Shown here: positions 57,501 through 64,000 of the stretch, in pieces
How the letters are laid out: the number at the start of each line of letters is the position of its first letter
How positions within the stretch are numbered: position 1 is the first letter of the stretch
Origin: Mycobacterium gallinarum
Lineage (GTDB): Bacteria > Actinomycetota > Actinomycetes > Mycobacteriales > Mycobacteriaceae
NCBI RefSeq assembly: GCF_010726765.1
Contig: NZ_AP022601.1
Coordinates: 4,960,001-5,024,000, forward strand
Direction: 5' to 3'
DNA length: 64,000 nt
The notes under the pieces: model-generated
Told to the model about the DNA's origin: nothing
Databases searched by the model: none
Seen by the model: the letters and a program-made list of their open reading frames with translations, nothing else
Translations under genes and position numbers: made by a program

Positions 57501-57751
57501 AGGCCGAAGAACGGAGCGTCGAAACCCCCGACGTCGTCCAGGAACGCGCCCCATCGGGACACCGACCGACCCGGCACGCCACGCTCGGCATCGAAGTACT
57601 CGTCGGCGTCCCAGCGGTCCGGCGGAACCTCGGTGACCAGATCGTCACCGCGAAGCAACGCCTCCCACAACTGCTCGGGGGACTCGATGCCGCCCGGTAG
57701 GCGGCAGGCCATGCCAATGACCGCAATCGGCGTGACCATGGGTTCAGCCAC
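51521..57751 (-). CDS. Mycocerosic acid synthase-type iterative polyketide synthase, Mas-like (KS-AT-DH-ER-KR-ACP)
   Basis: The product is 2076 residues from GTG at 57751, preceded by AAGGAT. Domains in order: KS with Cys174, His309 and His345; AT with Ser617 and VASHS (718-722), typical of methylmalonyl-using Mas/Pks2 enzymes; DH with catalytic His920 ([12 protein letters not shown]); ER with [11 protein letters not shown] near 1538; KR with TGGAGGLG near 1741; ACP with Ser2031 (GLDSL). This fully reducing set is characteristic of Mas, which iteratively makes multimethyl-branched acids. Overall agreement with Mas is high across the full length. It is convergent to the SDR and divergent from the GNAT gene. 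The acids made would be the acyl donors for PapA5. Confidence 0.95.
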   Translation of the reverse strand: MAEPMVTPIAVIGMACRLPGGIESPEQLWEALLRGDDLVTEVPPDRWDADEYFDAERGVPGRSVSRWGAFLDDVGGFDAPFFGLDDAKATAVDPQHRLLLETSWEAIEHAGIAPSSLSESMTGVYLGLSHDDYMRISLEAGEYGYTGLASAMASGRVAYALNLHGPALTVDTACSSGLLTVHMACRSLDGGESDLALAGGCMVILQPETTVWASGQGMMSPTGRCRAFDEAADGFVRSEGCAVVLLKRLPDALRDGDRILAVVRGTAANSDGRTRNIATPSADAQVAACQAALAAGGVDADTIGAVEAHGTGTPVGDPIEFEGLARTYGRTATVLLGSAKSNFGHTESAAGTVGLIKAILELQHGVIPPMVHFNRLPEALAQIETGLVVPQHATPWPDGHAGPRRMAVSSYGISGTNVHAIVEQAPEPQSPGLPAAAVERPLLIPLSSSSADELRRTCGRLADWLDRRAEPVAPADLGYTLARRRGHRTVRTSVIASDVEALGKALRDIADNGDAQYRAQVGQDDRGPVWVFSGQGSQWAGMGADLLGTEPVFADTVAAIEPLIELESGFSVTEAMSAPETVTGIDRIQPTLFAMQVALAATMASHGVRPGAVIGHSMGEVAAAVVAGALSLQDGVRVICRRSALLARLSGSGAMASAELPEQRVRDELTSRGIDDVVVAVVASPQTTVIGGNTQTIRDLVAAWEQREVMAREVAVDVASHSPQVDPILADLADALVELTPTRPAIPFYSSTRPDPRALPSCDPSYWVDNLRQMVRFSAAVQAALQDGHRVFAELAPHPLLTRAVEQTAQGIDTPAAALASLRRDQASPHGLLDVVADLHSAGAAVDFSVLHPCGRLVDAPLPTWSHRQLLLARADGKAQGHLVAVHPLLGAHVRLLEEPERHAWQADVGTAALPWLSDHRVHDVAALPGAAHCELALAAAERLFPDGSEVRDIRFEDLLLLDDHTEVAAVASLDAPGVAAFTVQTDSGEGAGERVRRAAADLHAVTDGCQPARHDLGGLLAAHPGIFSGDEVRLALAARGIAFGPAFTGLTSVHTAADGATLLAELGAPGSIRAEQSGYGIHPAVLDACFQSVAAHLLGAGRRGVGQGGLLLPLSVGRLRRFGPGRDARYCLVTVTKADSATIEANLEVLDGAGEVVLEVDALRMGSGASKAGERERVLAGRLLTVEWEPRQLPSAPTVAAGSWLLITAAADPLAADLCHALVAGGAQCRTAQMGADDVIPQGLTGVVIMTAEAGDEPTEACLVRGRELVSHVVGVARELADTDGPPPRLYVVTRNAQAVTRHDRVNLDQGGVRGLLRSLGAEQPQLRPTQLDVDSHTSADELARELLSGSDEDETACRAGTWYAARLRRSPLRPEERRSAVADPGSDGMRLQIRTPGDLQTLELVAAERPAPAAGQVEVAVRASSINFADVLAAFGRYPTIDGKQPQLGLDFAGVVTAVGPGVTEHRIGDEVGGFGAGGCWGTYVTCDARLVAALPAGLTAEQAAAVSTGYGTAWYALHDLARIGPGDRVLIHSATGGVGQAAMAIAREAGAEIFATAGSTGRRQLLRDMGVEHVYDSRSTDFADEIRRDTDGYGVDVVLNSLIGPAQRAGLELLAFGGRFVEIGKRDVYEHTRIDLYPFRQNLTFYYADLALMTTGAPKLIGALLRKVYELVGDGVLPIPEHTVYPLTEAATAIRAISAAEHTGKLVLSVPRSGSIRAAVPPNRAPVFRGDGSYLVTGGAGGLGLFLAAVMASGGCGRIVLTSRSQPNPQAQKTIARLRSNGADIVMECGNIADPATAQRLVSAATASGLPLRGVLHAAAVVDDATLDNITDELIERDWAPKVYGAWYLHQAAAEQPLDWFCNFSSAAALLGSPGQGAYAAANSWLDAFTSWQRSQGIPATAIAWGAWADIGRGTGMAQRGDVTMISPEDGGYAFRALLRHDRGYTGYLPLTGMPLLTALAARSPFAEAFRDTDRGDAGIPTVLTELAELAQEEWPNRLRRLVTDETGLILRRAVDPDRSFTDHGLDSLGTLELRTHIETQTGIRVTPKTIVTYSTPRALAGHLTETLTAGSG

Positions 57752-58006
57752 TGAGGGATCCTTAATGTTCGGATGTATCCCAGCGGGACCAGTCGCCAAG
57801 CCGGTCCAGCAACGCGGCGGGCCTCGGCACCAGCCGTCCCTGGGTCGCGCGAAAGCCGTCTCGCACGGTCTCCCGCAAGACTAGCTGACGTCCGCGTAAA
57901 AACCGCCATCCGAGGGCAGCCTGCGGACTGGGCGAATTTCCAATCACCCTGAGCGAATGCGCGGCTCCGGAATGCAGGCGCGTGCCATGCGTTAGACAGT
58001 TGAGTG

Positions 58007-58504
58007 ATGGGCATGCCGGCAGTCGACGGACTCCGCTTCGTGGCGGTGAGCCAGCACGACGCGCTGGCCGCACCGCTGCTGGCCGAGCTCGCGGTTGAGT
58101 ACGCCGGCCGATACGGCGGCACCGAGCAGCGGGTCATGAAGTGGTTGCTCGAGGAGTACCCCGCCGAAGACTTCGCGCCGCCGGACGGCGCGTTGCTGGT
58201 CGGGCTGCTTGACGGCATCCCCGTGACCGGCGGCGGGTTCAGGCGATTCGACGACACCAGGGCTGAACTCAAGCGCATGTGGACCGACAGCGAGCACCGG
58301 CAGCGGGGCTATGCGAAGGCGATGCTCGCCGAACTCGAGCGTGAGATCGCCGCCCGGGGCTACCGCAGCGTTTACCTCACGACCGGCGACCGTCAGCCCG
58401 AGGCCGAAGCGCTCTACCTGTCATCCGGATATACCCGGCTCGCCGGGCCCCTGCCCGCCGCGAGCGAGGGATATCCGATCGCCTTCGAGAAGAGGTTGCG
58501 ATGA
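58007..58504 (+). CDS. GNAT-family N-acetyltransferase
   Basis: The product is 165 residues from ATG at 58007 (an in-frame GTG precedes by one codon). Acetyl-CoA motif A is visible as KRMWTDSEHRQRGYAKAMLAELE (R-x-x-G-x-A). It is first in an operon of three luciferase-like oxidoreductases, with its stop overlapping the next start (ATGA). Such pairings occur in sulfur- or nitrogen-compound scavenging operons. The acceptor is unknown. Confidence 0.88.
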   Translation: MGMPAVDGLRFVAVSQHDALAAPLLAELAVEYAGRYGGTEQRVMKWLLEEYPAEDFAPPDGALLVGLLDGIPVTGGGFRRFDDTRAELKRMWTDSEHRQRGYAKAMLAELEREIAARGYRSVYLTTGDRQPEAEALYLSSGYTRLAGPLPAASEGYPIAFEKRLR

Positions 58505-59586
58505 CCGGGCACCTACACCTCGGCGTGGCGCTCGACGGCTACGGCTGGCACCCGGAGGCCTGGCGTCACACACCCGACGGCGAGCCTGTGACCAGCGGGC
58601 GCTACTGGTCCAACTTGGCCGCCACCGCCGAACGCGGACTGTTGGATTTCGTGACCTTCGACGACGCGCTCACCCCGCAGCGCCGCCGCCGCGCCGAAAT
58701 CGAACCCCGATGGCTCGCCGGCCGACCCGATGCCGTCCTCGTCGCGTCCAGGGTGGCTCCGACGACGCGTCATATCGGACTCATACCGGTTGCCACCGTC
58801 ACCCACACCGAACCGTTTCACGTGTCCAAAGCGATTGCCACACTTGACTTTGTCTCCCGCGGACGGGCGGGCTGGCAGGTGAGGATCAGCGGTACCCCGC
58901 ACGAGTCCGAGCTGTTCGGCCGCCGTGATCTCAGCGCCGTCGACCTGTTCGAAGAAGCTTCCGACGCCGTCGAGGTCGCGCGCCGACTCTGGGACAGCTG
59001 GGAGGACGACGCTGTCATCCGCGACGCCACCACCGGGCGCTTCATCGACCGCGACAAGCTGCACTACATCGACTTCGTCGGTAAGTACTTCTCGGTCAAG
59101 GGCCCGTCGATCACCCCCCGCCCGCCGCAGGGCCAGCCCGTGGTCGCCGCCCTGGCGCATGCACGACCAGCCTACGAATTCGCTTCGCGCATTGCAGATC
59201 TGGTCTTCATCACACCCAAGGACGATGGCTCGCTGCGCTCCATCCTCGGCGAGGTCGCGCAGGTCGGCGGCAACCGTCTCAAGGTGTACGCCGATGTGTT
59301 CGTCTCCTTCTCCGGCATCACCGACGAACGTTCGGATGCGCTGGTCTTCGACGGCACCCCGACCGCACTGGTCGACCTGATCATGGACTGGCAGCAGATG
59401 GGCATCGACGGAATCCGGCTGCGTCCTTCGGTCAACGTCACGGACCTGCCGGCAATCGTCGACGACGTCGTGCCGATTCTGCAGCGGGCCAACCGTTTTC
59501 GCATGGGCTACGACGAAGGTGAGACGCTGCGGCATCGACTTGGCCTACCAGCCGCGGAAAACCGCTATACCGAGGCAAGCTCATGA
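58501..59586 (+). CDS. Luciferase-like (LLM class) flavin-dependent monooxygenase, NtaA/SnaA/DszA type
   Basis: The product is 361 residues from ATG at 58501. The TIM-barrel LLM family is indicated by AERGLLDFVTFDDAL, ATLDFVSRGRAGWQV, RISGTPHESELFGRRDL and RLWDSWEDDAVIRD, landmarks of the NtaA/DszA group that use reduced FMN to oxygenate sulfonates, nitrilotriacetate or dibenzothiophene. It is sandwiched by ATGA overlaps in a four-gene operon. The substrate and whether it uses FMN or F420 are undetermined. Confidence 0.88.
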   Translation: MTGHLHLGVALDGYGWHPEAWRHTPDGEPVTSGRYWSNLAATAERGLLDFVTFDDALTPQRRRRAEIEPRWLAGRPDAVLVASRVAPTTRHIGLIPVATVTHTEPFHVSKAIATLDFVSRGRAGWQVRISGTPHESELFGRRDLSAVDLFEEASDAVEVARRLWDSWEDDAVIRDATTGRFIDRDKLHYIDFVGKYFSVKGPSITPRPPQGQPVVAALAHARPAYEFASRIADLVFITPKDDGSLRSILGEVAQVGGNRLKVYADVFVSFSGITDERSDALVFDGTPTALVDLIMDWQQMGIDGIRLRPSVNVTDLPAIVDDVVPILQRANRFRMGYDEGETLRHRLGLPAAENRYTEASS

Positions 59587-60692
59587 CTGTCCCGCTATCG
59601 ATACTCGACCTTTCGCCGATCAGCGAAGGTGCCGACGCCGCGACGGCGTTGCGCAACACCGTCGACCTCGCCCAGCACGCCGAGCAGTGGGGCTACAAAC
59701 GGTACTGGGTCGCCGAACACCACTTCGTCTCGGTCGCATCCGCCCAACCCGCGGTTCTCATCGGCCAGATCGCCTCTGCCACCAGCACCATTCGGGTCGG
59801 CGCCGCCGCGGTGCAACTCGGCCAGACGACCGCAATCGCCGTTGTCGAGACCTTCGGCACTCTCGACGCATTTCACCCCGGCCGTATCGACCTCGGCATC
59901 GGCCGGTCCGGGCAGCGCCGCAGCGAGGCGATCAACGAGGCCACCCCGAAACCCGAGCCGTCCACGGAATGGCGCGACGTCGACGGTGTCGTTGTACCCC
60001 CGCCATTCGACATCAGCGCGCTGATGCGCGATCCGCGGTTGCGCGCGAAGATGTCGGTTCTGCAACAGCCTGAGGCCGTAGCACCGGACTTCGCCGACCA
60101 GGTCGGCGACATTCTCGCCATGATCAACGGCAGTTATTCGATCGGCACAGTCGACGCACACGCTACGCCGGGGGAGGGAACGGCGTTGATGCCGTGGGTC
60201 TTCGGCAGCAGCAAGGGGCAGAGCGCACAGGTCGCAGGCGCACGCGGGCTTCCGTTCGTCGCGAGCTATCACATCACCCCCGCGACGGCGCTGGATGCGG
60301 TCGACGCATACCGCGCGGCCTTCCGGCCGTCGGCGGCACTGGCCGAACCGTACGTGGTCGTGTCGGCAGACGTGGTGGTCGCCGACGACACCGAAACGGC
60401 GCGGCATCTGGCGTCGAGTTACGGCCACTGGGTGTACTCGATCCGCGCGGGCGGCGGGGCCGTCCCGTACCCGGATCCCCGCACCGTCGAACCGCTGACC
60501 GATGACCAGCTGGCGATTGTGAAGGACCGCACCGCAACACAATTCGTCGGTGACGCCGAGGAGGTGGCCGACAGGCTCGAGTCCCTGCGGCGGGTGACCG
60601 GGGCGAACGAGCTCGTCGTCACCTCAGTCACGCACGACCATGACGATCGGCTGCGCAGCCACGAACTGCTTGCGAAGAGGTGGGGACTGTGA
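59583..60692 (+). CDS. Luciferase-like (LLM class) oxidoreductase, MsnO8-like group
   Basis: The product is 369 residues from ATG at 59583. SILDLSPISEGADAATALRNTVDLAQHAEQWGYKRYWVAEHHF at the start and the GIGRSGQRR region are typical of the MsnO8-like branch of the bacterial luciferase-like superfamily. It belongs to a different LLM branch from its two neighbours, so the operon holds at least two types. Flanked by ATGA and GTGA overlaps. The substrate is unknown. Confidence 0.87.
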   Translation: MTVPLSILDLSPISEGADAATALRNTVDLAQHAEQWGYKRYWVAEHHFVSVASAQPAVLIGQIASATSTIRVGAAAVQLGQTTAIAVVETFGTLDAFHPGRIDLGIGRSGQRRSEAINEATPKPEPSTEWRDVDGVVVPPPFDISALMRDPRLRAKMSVLQQPEAVAPDFADQVGDILAMINGSYSIGTVDAHATPGEGTALMPWVFGSSKGQSAQVAGARGLPFVASYHITPATALDAVDAYRAAFRPSAALAEPYVVVSADVVVADDTETARHLASSYGHWVYSIRAGGGAVPYPDPRTVEPLTDDQLAIVKDRTATQFVGDAEEVADRLESLRRVTGANELVVTSVTHDHDDRLRSHELLAKRWGL

Positions 60693-62023
60693 GCCGCCGA
60701 GAGGGCAAGGACCGCAAGCAGATTCATCTTGCCGCGCACTTTCCTGGCGTCAACAACACCACGGTGTGGTCGAGTCCCGAATCGGGCAGTCAGATCGATT
60801 TCGACTCGTTCGTCCATCTCGCTCAGACCGCCGAACGGGGCCTGTTCGACTTCTTCTTTCTCGCCGAGGGGTTGCGGCTGCGGGAACACCGCGGCCGCAT
60901 CCACGACCTCGACGTCGTCGGCCGGCCGGACACGTTCACCGTGCTCGCCGCCCTGGCCGCGGTCACCGACCGTCTCGGTCTGACCGGAACCATCAACACC
61001 ACCTTCAACGAACCCTTCGAAGTGGCAAGGCAATTCGCCACCCTTGACCATCTGTCCGACGGCAGGGCCGGCTGGAACGTGGTCACCTCGTCGGATGCCT
61101 TCACCGGTGAGAACTTTCGCCGCGGCGGCTTTCTCGACCACTCCGAACGCTACAAGCGCGCCGAGGAGTTCGTCACCGTGGCCCGGGAGTTCTGGGACAG
61201 CTGGTCAACCGACGCCGTCATCGCCGACCGCGAGAACGGAATCTACGCCGACCCCGGTCGGATTCGTGTCGTCGAGCATCGGGGACCGCAGTTCGACGTC
61301 CGCGGCCTCGCCACCCTGCCGCGCACACCACAAGGCCACCCCGTTCTGCTGCAGGCCGGTGACTCCGCCGACGGCCGGGCATTCCTGGCCAAATACGCCG
61401 ATGCGGCGTTCACCATGCACTCGTCGCTGGAAGCGGGCCAAACCTACTATGCCGACGTAAAGGCAAGCGCCGCGTCGTACGGCCGAGATCCAGAGGGGCT
61501 CAAGGTGTTTCCGGCAGCCACCTTCGTGCTCGGCGACACTGCCGAAGAGGCGGTGGACAGGGCCCGTCATATCCGGCACCAACAGGTGAGTCCGCAGACC
61601 GCGATCGCGATGCTCGAACAGGTCTGGCAGCGCGACCTGTCCGGCTACGACCCCGACGGCCCGCTGCCCGACGTCGAACCGGCCGACGATCCCACCGTCA
61701 CCCAGGGGCGGGTACGGCACGGCGATCCGAAGGCACTGGCCACGGCCTGGCGTGAGCGTGCCGAGGCGGGCAACCTGTCCATCCGCGAACTCGTCATCGC
61801 CGTAACCAGCCGCGAGCAGTTCGTCGGCACCCCCGCACAGGTCGCCGAACAGATCGACCTGCATGTGCAATCCGACGCCTGCGACGGATTCATCCTCGTG
61901 CCCCACCTCACGCCGCGCGGACTCGACGAGTTCGTCGACCGGGTCGTGCCGCTTCTTCAGGAGCGCGGCACGTTCCGCACCGGATATTCCGGGCACACTC
62001 TGCGGGATCATCTCGGCCTATAG
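60689..62023 (+). CDS. Luciferase-like (LLM class) flavin-dependent monooxygenase, NtaA/DszA type
   Basis: The product is 444 residues from GTG at 60689, overlapping the previous stop (GTGA). AERGLFDFFFLAEGLRLREH, DHLSDGRAGWNVVTS and the RYKRAEEFVTVAREFWDSW stretch place it in the NtaA/SnaA/DszA group, like the 58501 gene but longer. The C-terminus FVDRVVPLLQERG...YSGHTLRDHLGL is typical. It ends the operon. No flavin reductase gene is nearby. Confidence 0.9.
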   Translation: MSRREGKDRKQIHLAAHFPGVNNTTVWSSPESGSQIDFDSFVHLAQTAERGLFDFFFLAEGLRLREHRGRIHDLDVVGRPDTFTVLAALAAVTDRLGLTGTINTTFNEPFEVARQFATLDHLSDGRAGWNVVTSSDAFTGENFRRGGFLDHSERYKRAEEFVTVAREFWDSWSTDAVIADRENGIYADPGRIRVVEHRGPQFDVRGLATLPRTPQGHPVLLQAGDSADGRAFLAKYADAAFTMHSSLEAGQTYYADVKASAASYGRDPEGLKVFPAATFVLGDTAEEAVDRARHIRHQQVSPQTAIAMLEQVWQRDLSGYDPDGPLPDVEPADDPTVTQGRVRHGDPKALATAWRERAEAGNLSIRELVIAVTSREQFVGTPAQVAEQIDLHVQSDACDGFILVPHLTPRGLDEFVDRVVPLLQERGTFRTGYSGHTLRDHLGL

Positions 62024-62061
62024 GCTGACTCGGAGGTGCCGCGGCGACACCGGGGGTGACG

Positions 62062-62358
62062 ATGGCCTTTACACAGCCGGCGGTGGGGTTTCTGCTCCTC
62101 GCCGCGGCCGTGCTGACGGCGATTCTCGGCCTGGCTTCGCGTGTCTACATCGGCCGCAGACGCCGGACCAAGCCGGTACAGGCCATGGTCCGGACCTTCC
62201 GCAAGACCGGCATCGCCCGGCTGCTGTTCGGCCGCTTCGACAGTGACGTGCTCGACGACGACGAACTCGACAGCATGATCCTGATGCCCACCGTCGTGGT
62301 GGCCTGCGGCCTCTGCCTCACCGCGCTGTTCCTGCTCGGCTACAACACCTTGGCTTGA
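62062..62358 (+). CDS. Small two-helix membrane protein
   Basis: The product is about 98 residues from ATG at 62062 (a GTG two codons earlier is possible). Two hydrophobic helices (about 8-30 and 75-95) flank a basic loop (YIGRRRRTKPVQ) and an acidic DDDELDSM stretch. It may correspond to Rv0401, a small transmembrane protein near this position in M. tuberculosis; I am not sure. Function unknown. Its end overlaps the convergent hydrolase gene by 19 bp. Confidence 0.6.
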   Translation: MAFTQPAVGFLLLAAAVLTAILGLASRVYIGRRRRTKPVQAMVRTFRKTGIARLLFGRFDSDVLDDDELDSMILMPTVVVACGLCLTALFLLGYNTLA

Positions 62359-63086
62359 GTCTGGGCCCGAGCCGCCGCCTCCCGGACCGAACCCCGCCAC
62401 ACCGGACCGTGACCGGGCAACAGCACCTCGGTGTCGAGCAGCCCCAGTGCGGACAGGCTGCGCAGGCAGCCGTCCTCGTCATGGTTGAACAGCTTCGGCA
62501 GCAGCTGCGGCCCGGTCCGCGATGCCAGCGGGTGACCGGTGACCAGCGCGTCGCCCGAGACCAGCACGCCGTCCACCAGGTACGAGCAGTGTCCGCCGGT
62601 GTGCCCCGGTGTCGGAATCACCACCGGCGCGCCGGGTAGGCCCGCGGCGACGTCTTCGGTCAGCGCCTGCGTGCTCGGAATGCCGTCGTGGGTCAACGCA
62701 CCCTTGCGGGTGATCGCCACGGACCACTTGACGTAGCGCGGCTGCCAGATGTGTTTGGCGATGTCGACCGGTGAGGCCTGCTCCAGGTACTCCCGTCGGG
62801 AGTGGGCGACCTCGGCTGCGTGGCAGTAGACCGGGGTGCCATGGGTTTTCGCAAACCAGATGGCCGAACCGAAGTGATCGATGTGCGCGTGCGTCAACAG
62901 GATTGCACGCAGGTCGTCGACGCCGAAGCCGAGCCGGCGCATCGAGTCCAGCACGTCGTCGCGGTTACCCGGGAATCCCGTGTCGATAAGGATCACACCG
63001 GCGTCGTCGGTGACGAGGGTCCAGTTGACGAGGTCGGTGTAAGCGAAGTGGACACGGTCTGTGACGGCGTCCAGGGCTGCTGCCAT
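62340..63086 (-). CDS. Metallo-beta-lactamase-fold hydrolase (Rv0406c-like)
   Basis: The product is 248 residues. The zinc motif HAHIDH (near residue 65) is the HxHxDH signature, and PTPGHTGGH supplies further ligands, with SGDALVTG and LLPGHGP downstream. It is a cytosolic hydrolase of the MBL superfamily, of glyoxalase II or lactonase type. Position next to fgd1 matches Rv0406c. ATG at 63086 is 34 bp from the fgd1 start. Confidence 0.9.
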   Translation of the reverse strand: MAAALDAVTDRVHFAYTDLVNWTLVTDDAGVILIDTGFPGNRDDVLDSMRRLGFGVDDLRAILLTHAHIDHFGSAIWFAKTHGTPVYCHAAEVAHSRREYLEQASPVDIAKHIWQPRYVKWSVAITRKGALTHDGIPSTQALTEDVAAGLPGAPVVIPTPGHTGGHCSYLVDGVLVSGDALVTGHPLASRTGPQLLPKLFNHDEDGCLRSLSALGLLDTEVLLPGHGPVWRGSVREAAARAQTQAKVL

Positions 63087-63120
63087 GTCGCGAGTTTAGG
63101 CAGGAGGGTAGAAATAAAAG

Positions 63121-64000
63121 GTGCCTCAACTGAAACTCGGATATAAGGCGTCGGCGGAGCAGTTCGCCCCGCGAGAACTCGTCGAGCTCGGGGTCGCCGC
63201 CGAAGCGCACGGGATGGACAGCGCCACCGTCAGCGACCACTTCCAGCCGTGGCGCCACGAGGGTGGTCACGCGCCGTTCTCACTGGCCTGGATGACCGCG
63301 GTGGGTGAGCGCACCGAGCGGCTGTTCCTCGGCACGTCGGTGATGACGCCGACGTTCAGATACAACCCCGCCGTGATCGCCCAGGCCTTCGCCACCATGG
63401 GCTGCCTGTACCCGGACCGCATCTTCCTCGGTGTGGGCACCGGTGAGGCGCTCAACGAGATCGCGACGGGTTACGAGGGCGAGTGGCCCGAGTTCAAGGA
63501 GCGCTACGCCCGTCTGCGCGAGTCCATCCGGCTGATGCGCGAGCTGTGGCTCGGCGACCGCGTGGACTTCGAGGGTGAGTACTACAAGACGAAGGGTGCC
63601 TCGATCTACGACGTCCCCGAGGGTGGGATCCCGATCTACATCGCCGCGGGCGGACCGCAGGTGGCCAAGTACGCGGGCCGCGCGGGCGACGGCTTCATCT
63701 GCACGTCCGGCAAGGGCGAGGAGCTGTACAAGGACAAGCTCATACCTGCCGTAAAAGAAGGGGCGGAGGCCGCCGACCGCGACCCCGACACCATCGACCG
63801 CATGATCGAGATCAAGATCTCCTATGATCCGGATCCGAAGCTGGCGCTGGAGAACACCCGCTTCTGGGCGCCGCTGTCGCTGACGGCCGAGCAGAAGCAC
63901 AGCATCAACGACCCCATGGAGATGGAGAAGGCCGCCGACGAGCTGCCGATCGAGCAGGTCGCCAAGCGCTGGATCGTCGCGTCGGATCCCGACGAAGCGG
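63121..64000 (+). CDS. fgd1: F420-dependent glucose-6-phosphate dehydrogenase (partial)
   Basis: The first 293 residues of about 336 are seen; the gene runs off the right edge. The start is GTG at 63121, with AGGAGGG about 12 bases upstream. The protein oxidises glucose 6-phosphate and reduces F420 to F420H2, the main source of this cofactor in mycobacteria. The LLM-fold F420 enzyme pattern is clear: [38 protein letters not shown] (His and Trp of the active site), [22 protein letters not shown] and [18 protein letters not shown]. Sequence matches Fgd1 very closely throughout. Confidence 0.97.
   Translation, partial: MPQLKLGYKASAEQFAPRELVELGVAAEAHGMDSATVSDHFQPWRHEGGHAPFSLAWMTAVGERTERLFLGTSVMTPTFRYNPAVIAQAFATMGCLYPDRIFLGVGTGEALNEIATGYEGEWPEFKERYARLRESIRLMRELWLGDRVDFEGEYYKTKGASIYDVPEGGIPIYIAAGGPQVAKYAGRAGDGFICTSGKGEELYKDKLIPAVKEGAEAADRDPDTIDRMIEIKISYDPDPKLALENTRFWAPLSLTAEQKHSINDPMEMEKAADELPIEQVAKRWIVASDPDEA

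Noticed and set aside
33113..58006. The lipid locus as a recent mobile-element insertion
   Set aside because: No transposase, integrase, tRNA or flanking direct repeat was found, and codon style and GC look like the rest of the window by eye.
57752..58006. A regulatory palindrome between the mas-like and GNAT genes
   Set aside because: Apart from the AAGGAT ribosome binding site of the mas-like gene, no repeat or promoter pair stood out in this 255-bp gap.

Overview
The window is chromosomal DNA of a mycobacterium, most likely a rapidly growing Mycolicibacterium. The evidence is high GC content, frequent GTG starts, many 4-bp ATGA/GTGA start-stop overlaps, and genes recognisable as mycobacterial clpB, ttfA, fba, purA, purT, metZ and fgd1. 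No tRNA, rRNA, CRISPR array, insertion sequence or phage gene was seen.

Layout. 1-1010 is the end of a molybdenum hydroxylase operon on the minus strand. 1130-8415 is a plus-strand run: clpB behind a SigH/HspR-type promoter, an alpha/beta hydrolase, ttfA (an MmpL3 accessory factor), an SDR, a lipoprotein and a SPOUT RNA methyltransferase. 8299-10462 is a TetR/MFS efflux pair with a palindromic operator. 10528-21688 is mostly conserved core: a GH76 glycosidase coupled to an NhaA-DsbA fusion, DedA, fba, an anchored NTF2-like protein, a DUF3151 protein, a CDF metal exporter, an M50 protease, purA, a thioesterase and membrane proteins. 21685-26454 is a MarR-controlled module (MmpL-type exporter, hydrolase, P450, ferredoxin). 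26441-33112 holds a CPA1 antiporter, a ZnF-UBP protein, purT, a rhodanese coupled to metZ, small proteins and an SDR.

33184-57751 is the accessory highlight: a compact lipid locus of the phthiocerol dimycocerosate (DIM) type. It has a TesA-like thioesterase, a FadD26-like FAAL, a PpsA-like PKS (ACP-KS-AT-KR-ACP), a PpsE-like PKS (KS-AT-ACP-condensation-like), DrrA, DrrB, DrrC, PapA5, a WS/DGAT-type acyltransferase, an SDR and, on the opposite strand, a Mas-type methyl-branching PKS. PpsB, PpsC and PpsD equivalents are absent between the two PKSs, so the assembly line appears cut to its first and last modules. I infer a shortened diol esterified with methyl-branched acids and exported by Drr. 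It lies between metZ and an Rv0406c/fgd1-like pair, the position occupied in M. tuberculosis by fadD30-pks6.

58007-62023 is a tightly overlapping operon of a GNAT acetyltransferase and three luciferase-like flavin oxidoreductases. The window ends with a small membrane protein, a metallo-beta-lactamase-fold hydrolase and the start of fgd1 (F420-dependent glucose-6-phosphate dehydrogenase). Comparisons with named mycobacterial genes are from memory, not from database searches.
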